64,000 bases of DNA, taken from assembly GCA_028554645.1 (NCBI GenBank), contig JAQOOI010000070.1, forward strand, positions 930,001 to 994,000, read 5' to 3'. A program made the translations under genes and the position numbers. The notes under the pieces were generated by a model. It was not told the origin of the DNA and ran no database searches. It was given only the letters and a program-made list of their open reading frames with translations. This DNA is from Omphalotus guepiniiformis (lineage: Eukaryota; Basidiomycota; Agaricomycetes; Agaricales; Omphalotaceae). This document shows, piece after piece, positions 55,387-64,000 of the stretch (position 1 is its first letter; each line of letters starts with the position of its first letter).

Positions 55387-58300
55387 ATGCCCACGCGCGT
55401 CCTTCACCTGGGACCCACCCACCCCGTTGAAGATGTGTCTTTGGAGAACGCCCTCTGTGTGGTTAATTCTGCACATGGATGCTACTCTGTACATACGGCG
55501 CTGTATTTATACGCAGTGTTACCTTCCGCATCATCGAATGTGTTGTTACCTGCATCTCTGGATGTGTTCTCTGCGATTGACGCGTTGTCTGCGATTAACG
55601 TGTTCTCTGTGTCTGCCGACTCGTTCTTTTCCGTTCAGCTTCGCCCTGTTCGTCGCACCGCAATACATGTTTACCGTGAAATATTGTGTCTATCTGAGCT
55701 GCACCCCCATGAATTCTACATGGGTTTTGTATTTGCTTTGTCGTCTTTGTGCCGTTCGTACGTTAACTGTACGAACTTGCGCGTTCGAAAGATTTTGTTG
55801 CGTCGCCAACAAAGCCTGTCTGAGTGCCCTTACACCCCCGCTGTTTGGTGTAATGCGCGCATGTCGTTCGATGACTCTCTGGAGACAGAGTGTTTCATCG
55901 GGTTTCCCATGCCACCAGCGCCGTCTCTTGCTGGTCGAGCTGCTAGCTGTGATATGCAAAGTTATCAGCTTCTTTTTGACGAAGGTCTGCGATGCTGGTG
56001 CTCGCCTGCATCCACCTCTCTTTCTGTCCAGATAGGCGGCGGGCCCCGCGGCAACGCTCCCACTCCCGTCTACCAGCTCGAAACAGTTAACGAACTTTCC
56101 TTTCCACCACCTGTGTCCTCTACTAGCTGCTTTCATGTATTTGATGTCCTCGGTGGTGCGAGACGAGGGCGCAAGCCAAAGGTGATGAAGGCAAACAATA
56201 AAACGGTCAACAAAACAACCTCTTCAGACTCTGACGGAGGTGCTGGGAAAAACGAGTCTTCTCTGCCCTCGACCCACCGCGATCCAGATCCTTTTCCTCC
56301 ACCGCCGCTGTCTCAAGAGCTGGAGGATAAAATCATTCGAGGGTGGTGCACTGATCTTCACCCGTCTAAAATCGAAGAGGCTGGATGTGCCGTGTGCGGT
56401 CGTCTCACCTTACTTGTCCGCTTGTCTAACCTGAGACACGTTAAACGATCTCTTCATATCTTGGAGGTCTCGGGTGTGACTCGCCTGCCTAGAACATCGC
56501 CTACTCAGGCGGTACACATGAGATGAAAGGCCCTGTATTGGAACCTGGATGTAAATATATTTGTGATACTTGCCGTGAATCCATTCGCCGTGTTCAGGTC
56601 CCACGAATCTGTCTTGCAAATGGCCTGTGGATAGGTGCCGTCCCCCCTGTTCTTGCAAAACTGCGCTACTTTGAACGCTTGCTAGTTGCGAGAGTACACC
56701 ACTCTCGAAATTTTGTGAAGATCATGAACGGTCAGAAAAAGATGGTCGCAAATGTCATTTGCCATGCTACACCTATTCAGAAGATTTACGACCAGTTACC
56801 TCCTCCCCGAGAGGACATGGAAGACGTTATCGCTGTTCTGTTCAGCGGACCGTCGAAACCTACCTTGAAAGATTATCAGAGGACTCCACTCCTTGTTCGA
56901 CACAGAGAGGTATCTGACGCTCTTCAGTGGCTCATTTGTAATAGCTCTGAATACGAGGACGTGAGGTACTCTCCCGAAAACCTTCTGGAATACCCTCAGG
57001 ATATACCGGCAGTGGCTGTCGAGTATGTCAAGGGACACACCACGAAGGTGCCTGAAGGCGTCAGCGTTTTCGATGCAGGCGATGAAGACGGCACTGAAGA
57101 GGGCCAATGTCCGATCATAGTTCATGGCCTTGTCGGAAAAGACCTGGAAACGATGTCGGTGGATGCACTAAAAAGCCAGGCGATGGCGCACCTTGAAACT
57201 GGCGGTGCTTTTCTGCGAGTCTCCAACAATTCCTCCCCGGCGTCTTTATGGAACAATCCTGGTTTATACGCTCGTATGTTCCCTTGGCTCTTTCCGTATG
57301 GAGTAGGTTCACTTGGCTCAACGAGCCTTAGTTTTGAAGCTCATGCGAGCTACCTCCTTCACTATCACGACAAAAGATTCCAGACTGATCCTACGTTCAT
57401 GCTTGTCGCGTTTAGCCACATGCAGATGAAAACTGCCGCAACACAAGGCTGGCTTATGACAGAGAAGAAACAATTTACTCAGATATCTGAACGCATGATG
57501 AACCTTGATATTGGCACACTCAAAGCCCTGTCAACTCGTATGCGTAATGGCGAACATGTACAACCTGCTTCTGACTCTGAGCAGGCATGCTTCGATTTAA
57601 TGAAGGACCTAGATCATGTTGCAGGCAAAGTTCCGGGCTCAATGACAAGCAAGAAGTACATGAGGAATGAAATATGGTCGTTGATAGCACACAAGGGTGC
57701 TCCCACATGGTACATCACGCTTGCAATCGCAGATGTCAGTAGTCCAATTTGTATGTATTACGCAGGCTCAAAGGAGAAGTTTACTCTAGAGATCCCTGAC
57801 TGGAATGCACGTCGTCATCTCCTTGCTTCGAATCCAGTCGCTGGTAGCACCTTCTTTCATCTTATGGTGACAATGTTCATAAAACACATCCTTGGTGTCG
57901 ACTCGGACCATCCTGGTGTGTTCGGTGAGACATCTGCCTTTTACGGAACAGGCGAGCAGCAAGGGAGACTTACCTTGCATTTACATCTGATGCTGTGGAT
58001 CATGAGTGCGCTCACGCCGCAGGAGATACGAGATCGCTTGCTTGATCCTGCCTCCGACTTCAAGCGCCGGTTGATAGCGTACCTCGAAAGTGTTCGAGTC
58101 GGGGAATTTGTAAACGGCACTAAGTCAGAAGTGTTTGAAAATGTGAACGAGGCTTCCGCTCACTCTGAATACAGCAACCCAATTGAAACACTCCCAATTC
58201 CACCCCCGCCTTCTTGCTCGTGCGCGGTACCAGGATGCTCGCGTTGTGCCGAATACGCTGATTGGCGCAGGCAATATACGTTCACCGTCGATGATATACT

Positions 58301-61300
58301 GTCGAAATCTAACTTGCATGACTGCACCAGAGGTCTCAACAAGGACGGAACCCCGAATAAGAAAAATTTTGCGACGTCCTGCCTTAACAATGTGTGGAAG
58401 AAATGTAAGGCACGTTTTCCTCGCGCAATTGTTCCCAGTTCATATGTGGAACAAGATAGTGGCATCGTGCACTTAAAGAAAACGGAGCCGTGGATGAACG
58501 ACGTTTGTCCCCCGTTGAGTTATCTCTTTAGGTCAAATACAGACGTGACGTGCTTGTTGTCTGGGACTGCAATCAAAGCTGTTGTGATCTATGTCTCAGA
58601 TTATATTACAAAATGTGGGTTGAAGACTCACGTTGTATTTGATGTTATTCGGTCCGTCTTTGAGAACAACACGGAGATCCTGGACGGTCCCTTCAAAGCT
58701 ACGGAGAAATCAAGAAGCCTAATGACGAAAATCGTGAATTTGTTATCCACGAAACTTGAACTTGGTGCTCCCATGATTTCCCACTACCTTATGCAACGAC
58801 CAGACCACTACACCGACCATCAATTTGTTCCTTTCTACTGGAAATCATTTGTGAGAGAAGCTCGCAGATTTTGGTATCCAGAAGAGAACGCGGCTGAAGA
58901 CAAGGTTGTATTGGTGAAACAGCAAGGAAAGTTTATTGGCCTCTCTTCAGCGTACGACTATACCTGCCGTCCTGTTGATCATGAGCATTACTCCCTATAT
59001 GATTGGGTCCGAAGGTTCTATCGCGAGAAGCGAGGAAAGCGGAGAAATGGAACGACTAAGACTGAGCACACGTTTACTGATGATGAAGAGGACGACACGT
59101 ACCCCAGTCTTCCGCTCGACGGAGACGAAAACTCGGTGTTGGAGACCTTTCTTGATAGAGCTTGCCTACATGGGAAAGACTCGGATATAAACCTCCCTCA
59201 GAGTAAGAACCCGGGCCGTGGTATCCGTGACTCCGAACGCGGTGCTTTATTCGCTACCAACCACCCTCTGTACAGCACGCATCGTGTTGCGGAACGAAGA
59301 GACTGGAAACGCACTGTTCCCAACTTCCTAGGTGGTTCTCTACCTCGATCAGATCTTGGCGACAGGGAATATTACTGCTGTGCTATGTTGACGCTGTTTC
59401 GACCATGGAGGACAGGCGAAACTCTAAAGGGCCCCCAGGAGACTTGGCATCAGGCATTTCAAGGTTATACGTTCCACCCCGAGCACTTGCTTTACATGAA
59501 ATATTTCAATATTCGATATGAATGCCTGGATGCGAGAGACGATTTCCGTGCACAGCTCAAAGCTGCCACCGGGACCAGCGCATTAGTTGACTCTTGGGAT
59601 GGACAGATGCTACAGGTGCTTCAGGCGTCAAATGATGATTTCGTTGCCAACGACTCGGTCGACGACGCGACACTTGACGCAGAGACAGTCGTTCTGTTTG
59701 ACCCTGCAACAGGCATCCGCTCTGGATCGAAGTATGCACAGATGCTGAATCAAAGGGCTGATGTTCGCAGGCTTTTGCATAGTATTGGTTGGTTGTCACA
59801 GTGTGCCTCCCCCGTGAACGGTATGTTCGACTTACCTTCTGTCCCTGCCATGAGCGGTAACCAATGGGCTTTGCACACGAAGATGCTACGAGATCGTGAA
59901 CTACAATCCCGGAGAATACCACCGCCACTTCCAGACGCTGGCAATAGCGATGGAGTTCAGACTGCTCACACATTGAAACCGAACAGGGTCGAGATATGTG
60001 ACAGATCTTATTTCGAGAAGCTTGGGTGTGAGTTTGCAGATACTGGGTCTCTAATTACGAGTGTCGTTGATAGTTCTACTTTAAATGAAGAGCAGGAGCG
60101 CGCTTTCAGAATTGTAGCTAACCATTCGATTGGTGTATCACAGCAACCTCTACAGATGTACATTGGCGGTATGGGTGGCACTGGTAAATCAAGAGTATTG
60201 CACGCGTTGCTCGATTTTTTCGGTCGCAGGGAACAAAGGCACCGTATCGTTATCGTTGCACCCACTGGGAACGCCGCTGCTTTGCTCGGCGGTTCAACGT
60301 ATCATTACTTGCTCGGAATCAATGCAAGGCAAGAAGAAGCCACCGCAACAACTCTCAATCAGGTTTATACACGCCTTGAAGGCGTCGATTATCTCTTTCT
60401 CGATGAAATTTCTATGCTATCAGCTGTTGACATGTACAAGATTAGTGAAAAGTTAGCAAGAGTCAAGGGTAAACCCGACGTTTCGTTCGGCGGGGTAAAC
60501 ATGATTGTCGCAGGTGATTTTGCTCAGCTACCACCAGTGATTGGCGGAGAAAGTTCGTCACTGTATGGTCGGAAAATTGGTAGCATTCATACTTCGCTCA
60601 AGAACCAGCAAGCCGCCATAGGAAAGTCTTTGTGGCATCACTTCACCACGGTCGTTATACTTCGGCAGAACATGCGACTTAAGTCCTCTACTGAAAAGGA
60701 TCTAAAGCTCAGAAAAGCATTGGATAACATGCGTTACAGAGCATGTACGCCAGAAGATATCACGTTCCTCGAAACACTTGTTTCTTCCAATCAACAGGGG
60801 AGAAATAATATCGGTGATCCCTGCTTCAGGAATGCAGCTATCATCACTGCAGAGAATCTCCACAAAGACGAAATTAACGAGCAGGGATGCCTCCGTTTCG
60901 CACAAGACACTAATCAGGAACTTGTACATTTTTATTGCGAGGACTCTGTCACTGACAAGGATGACCTGCAGTCTTCCGGTAAGCGTAGGAAAGCTGCAAA
61001 GTACCACTTCATTAACGAAGGTCTCCAGCAGCTTCTATGGTCACTTCCGCCTGCGATGCACGAGAATCATTCCCCCGCAAAACTTTCGCTCTGCGTCGGC
61101 ATGCCTGTGATCATTCGTCACAATGCTGCCACTGAGCTCTCCATCACGAAAGGGCAAAGAGGAGTTGTGTACGGGTGGTCAGCCTCTGTTGGTCACTGGG
61201 GTCAGCAAGTTTTGGATGTCCTATTTGTATCACTTACCAATCCTCCATCTCCTGTACAATTTGACGGACTCCCTCTCAACGTTGTACCACTCACGCGTCG

Positions 61301-62963
61301 CAAAGCGTCTGGATACGTGTATCTTCCTGATGATACAAAGCTCTATATTAGTCGCGAGCAAGTCGATGTCTTGCCTGGATTTTCCATGACAACACATGCA
61401 TCCCAAGGACAAAGTCTGACACCGAACGCAGTTGACCTCAACAACTGTCGCACTCACCAGGCGTTCTACACCGCCCTATCTAGAAGCACGTCGGCAGACG
61501 CAACTATCATACTCCGTGAGTTTAGCTCAAAAAACATCACGGGCGGTGCTAGCGGTGCACTTCGAAGGGAGTTCCGTGAGTTAGAGCTGCTTGACGAGAT
61601 AAACAAGCTGAAGTACAACGGAAAGCTAAACTCTTCAGTCACAGGTTCGCGCCGAAAAGATTTGGTCACTACCTTCAGAGCATGGAAAGGGTCGAGTTAT
61701 GTTCCCAAAGACATTCATCCTGCAGTTAGGTGGAGTTCGCGAGATCCATACCTCCTTGACACAGAAGAGGACAAATTGTGGTCTATTGTCGACAAGAAAA
61801 CCTTCAAAAGGTTGAAAGAAGTTATAGACTCGGCTCGCGACGGAGGAACGCCAGGAGCTACCGCTGCCACTGCAGTCCATTCAGGCGAGCTCCCATTCGG
61901 CACCGCACAATATGAAAGCGAGGCCACATGTACCGATGCTGCGTACAAATGCAACAAGCGAAAGGCTGAAGATGAAGGGTACGAGCCTCCTTATGCGAAG
62001 AAGCAGAAACTAGCGTCCCTTTACGGGCTTGGCGGCCCACGAAAGCCGTCGTCATTGTCAAAGACAAAAGGCCACGTCTCGAGTACACGATCTAACGCGT
62101 CGCGACGTCGACGCACAAGTAACGAGTCAACTCGTACGGGCACTTCAGCCCACTCGTTACCGTTGGCCTTGGAGTGGTATCGCAACAGCTGCGCCTACGA
62201 TGCTTTCCTGTGTATCCTTCACAACGTATGGAAGACGGACGTTGTACGTTGGCAGAGTTACTTCGGTGAGATGGGCCACACTGCGTTGGAAACTGTTGCC
62301 ATTGGGTTTGGACGAATTTCCGACAACGAAAACACCTTAAAAGACGTTCGAGAAAACCTGCGTCAGGAGCTCGCACAAGAGAGCCCGACTATCTTTGGGT
62401 ATGGTAACCTCACCTCACTCACCGAGCTACTACAACGGCTTCTGCGGTCATCCAAAGTCATTGTCCGCGCTAGCATAACATGTCCTTCGCTACACCTCTC
62501 GACGCAACCTTTACCCTCTGCTACGCGAGATTCCTGTACCGCTGTGCTGGAGCACCGCGCGATCGATATTCCTTCGACGACAGCTTGGGTGACTGAACTT
62601 CCGCCTGAACGGACTGCGTGGAGGTGTGAACGCTGTGGAGAGCGCTGTCAGTTTTCCTTTGCCATGGTTCACGTTCCCGAGTTGCTTGTCATGAACTTTG
62701 ACCCTGTAACGAACATGTGCATTGACCGTGTCATTACGACAGAAATACACGGGGATGAGCAGATATTTTTCCTGTACGGCGTCATTTATTATGGGGATTA
62801 CCACTATACAGCGCGGTTCATCACTGAAAGCAGACACACCTGGTTTTACGACGGACTTCAGAACGGGGGTAGGCCGACCTTCGAGACCTGGTCGGACGAG
62901 CTGGACATGACGTTATGTAGAGGACGAAGGGCAACAGCTGCAATTTATGTCAGAACTAGGTAG
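55387..62963 (+). CDS. Helitron Rep/Pif1-like helicase with C-terminal USP-like protease domain
   Basis: Rolling-circle transposase. Exon 1 region (55387-56526) ends with a zinc segment (CAVCGRLTLLVRLSN; VSGVTRLPRTS). The main frame (56523-62963, numbering from its Met) starts MKGPVLEPGCKYICDTCRES, then ICLANGLWIGAVPPVL, the typical Helitron N-terminal region. The Rep HUH site is GRLTLHLHLMLW (His486, His488); the two tyrosines are in YVSDYITK (Tyr690, Tyr694). The SF1 helicase of Pif1 type shows Walker A GGMGGTGKS (Lys1222), Walker B LFLDEIS (Asp1294), AGDFAQLPPV (~1330) and TTHASQGQSL (~1622). The C-terminus (from ~1870) has a Cys box WYRNSCAYDAF (Cys1890), a CERCGERCQF zinc motif and a His box YHYTARFI...TWFYDG (His2094), as in ubiquitin-specific proteases. 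The two frames overlap out of phase at 56493-56526. Confidence 0.88.
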
Positions 62964-63283
62964 AAGATAATTTACGCGGCTACCTTCGTCTCGAGGTTCT
63001 CATCCCCCGGCATGAGCTTTGTGTAGGCTTGTCTGGGTCCCATCCCTACAGCACGCGCTTCATCTCATTCATCGTAGACAGACATGGTGTAAGTCACGGG
63101 GGGTCTTCCAAGGGCGGGTCCATGAATTTCCTGCAACTAAAAGCAAGCACAAATATGACAGATTCAGAAATTGACAAAACATACATAGCCAACTTTCACG
63201 GAATTCACAATATTCACAGATATCACCTCCCCTTGTATAAGTAAGTACATTTCGTGCTTTCTCGCCATCTTTCCGCATCTGCC
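62964..63283. other. 3' flank of the Helitron gene
   Basis: 320 bp. Searched by eye for a Helitron 3' end (GC-rich hairpin followed by CTRR). A CTAA occurs at about 63136 but without a clear hairpin in front of it. No gene. Confidence 0.35.
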
Positions 63284-63724
63284 ATGTCGAAGAACCCGTT
63301 GACAGCTTTGAGCCTTGAACACCTAGTTACTCCTGCCGCGAATAATACGAGTCCTCGCGAGACAGAAAAAACGCCTGAGGCACGACACGCCACGTCGTCG
63401 ACGTTGTTAACTTGGAATGAAATCGCATATGCACGCGTCGCCCACCTCATTCACGACCAGACGCCTGAAGCGAGACCAGACCCCGGAGAGAATTCTCTTC
63501 AGAGTCCTCGCGAGACGGAAAAAACGCATGAGCCAAAGCAGTCTTCTGGTCACACCGCGTCTTCGACGTCGTTAACTTGGAACGAAATCGCGTATACACG
63601 CCTCGCCCACCTCATTCTCGACCATACGTGCGAACCGAGAGCAAACCCCGGAGAGAATCCTATTCACAACGATGAGACGGAACGTCGAGTCGTGGGTGCT
63701 AGTAGCATATCTGAAACACGATAA
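63284..63724 (+). CDS. Small protein made of two direct repeats
   Basis: 146 residues, single exon, ATG at 63284 (the in-frame alternative at 63254 adds ten residues). After MSKNPLTALSLEHLVTPAAN it consists of two ~50-residue copies: SPRETEKTPEARHATSSTLL, TWNEIAYARVAHLIHDQTPE, then SPRETEKTHEPKQ, SLTWNEIAYTRLAHLILDHT. The conserved core LTWNEIAYxRxAHLI is predicted to be one amphipathic helix per unit. No family recognised. The downstream side runs into sequence with no further gene. Confidence 0.5.
   Translation: MSKNPLTALSLEHLVTPAANNTSPRETEKTPEARHATSSTLLTWNEIAYARVAHLIHDQTPEARPDPGENSLQSPRETEKTHEPKQSSGHTASSTSLTWNEIAYTRLAHLILDHTCEPRANPGENPIHNDETERRVVGASSISETR
63350..63672. repeat. Tandem duplication, about 153 and 170 bp
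   Basis: Units begin AGTCCTCGCGAGACAGAAAA (63350) and AGTCCTCGCGAGACGGAAAA (63503). They share TCGTTAACTTGGAACGAAAT-type cores and end at CCCCGGAGAGAATYC. The second unit has a short insertion. Confidence 0.85.
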
Positions 63725-64000
63725 AAGGTAAGTTGGTCTGTTTTTCAAGAATGCCCGCGAGGTGTGCTCACCAGAAATCACCAGAATTAGCTCTGTGAAA
63801 AGAGTTGCCCTACGGTAGATCAGTGTACTTTGATTTTCGAAGGCACTTACTCACTAACTTGCATAGTTTACACGTCGCTTTCAGCAATTACGAGTTCGAG
63901 ATGAAATGTAGAATTCGTTATTTCAATGGCCATTTTTTCGCATTGTTGGTGACATCTGGTTCTACGACGGTGTAAGAGGGCCAGCAAACGTGAATTACAA
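63725..64000. other. Window end, no gene seen
   Basis: 276 bp after the repeat protein. A doubled CACCAGAAAT/CACCAGAATT motif is at 63770-63788. Nothing else. Confidence 0.4.

Larger units (their letters stand above)
46200..64000 (+). mobile_element. Large mobile island, Helitron-related, carrying a TET/JBP-like gene
   Basis: From the broken methyltransferase to at least the end of the Helitron gene the DNA differs from the rest of the window: no conserved housekeeping genes, a Helitron Rep/helicase, a TET/JBP-like dioxygenase and four uncharacterised genes. Left edge about 46190-46290 (inference from the truncation). The right edge is not identified; the region after 62963 holds a further small repeat-protein gene and may still belong to the element. 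Helitron ends (5' TC, 3' hairpin plus CTRR) could not be assigned with confidence, so whether this is one element or nested insertions is open. Confidence 0.55.

Noticed and set aside
62964..63280. Helitron 3' terminus at the CTAA near 63136
   Set aside because: No stable hairpin precedes it within the usual distance, and CTAA is frequent by chance.
46200..64000. KDZ-type transposase expected near a fungal TET/JBP gene
   Set aside because: No zinc-rich CxC domain or KDZ catalytic segment is visible on either strand in this window.
1..64000. tRNA, rRNA or CRISPR features
   Set aside because: No TΨC-type GGTTCGAATCC arm with a matching acceptor stem, no rRNA core and no spaced direct repeats were found by reading both strands; a tRNA with an intron could still be missed by eye.

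Overview
The window is nuclear DNA from a filamentous basidiomycete, most likely an Agaricomycete. Genes are compact and cut by many short introns of about 50-60 bp (GT...AG). Gene content is typical of mushrooms: a class I hydrophobin, a Zn(II)2Cys6 regulator, F-box/LRR and DUF7587-like proteins, a TET/JBP-type dioxygenase and a Helitron. No rRNA, tRNA, CRISPR array or bacterial operon was seen.

Layout. 1-3.8 kb: the 3' end of a USP deubiquitinase, an F-box/LRR gene and a small membrane or organellar hypothetical. 3.8-8.9 kb: a repeat-rich patch in which a non-coding segment (A) and a small gene (B) occur as A-B-A-(DUF7587-like gene)-B', the last B being dead; a third, heavily decayed B lies at 28.9 kb. 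9.4-33.6 kb: mostly single-copy housekeeping genes: DUS3, hydrophobin, Zn-cluster regulator, LCB2, a small single-pass protein, UDP-glucose dehydrogenase, a KPWE-motif (Pex39-like) protein and a GH31 glycosidase, with gene-poor gaps at 21.0-22.2 and 24.2-26.0 kb. 34.4-45.3 kb: SPT5, MIC10 (five exons, two of them micro-exons), BRO1, a Cys-rich RLRGG mini-protein, a conserved hypothetical and MPDU1.

46.2-64 kb is the accessory part. A SAM-dependent O-methyltransferase gene loses its reading frame at about 46.2 kb, and beyond it lies a block of unrelated character: two leftward genes of unknown function (46.6-49.3 kb), a rightward gene with an S/P/T-rich N-terminus (49.7-52.3 kb), a catalytically complete TET/JBP-like Fe(II)/2-oxoglutarate dioxygenase (52.7-54.6 kb), a Helitron Rep/helicase whose C-terminus carries a USP-like cysteine-protease domain (55.4-63.0 kb), and a small protein built of two direct repeats. 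I read this as a large mobile island, probably Helitron-related, carrying a candidate DNA-base-oxidising enzyme and three companion genes.

Genes were assembled by eye from reading frames and splice signals. Exon ends are therefore predictions, least secure at the 5' ends of the Helitron, TET-like and DUF7587-like genes. Family names come from recognised motifs, not from database searches.
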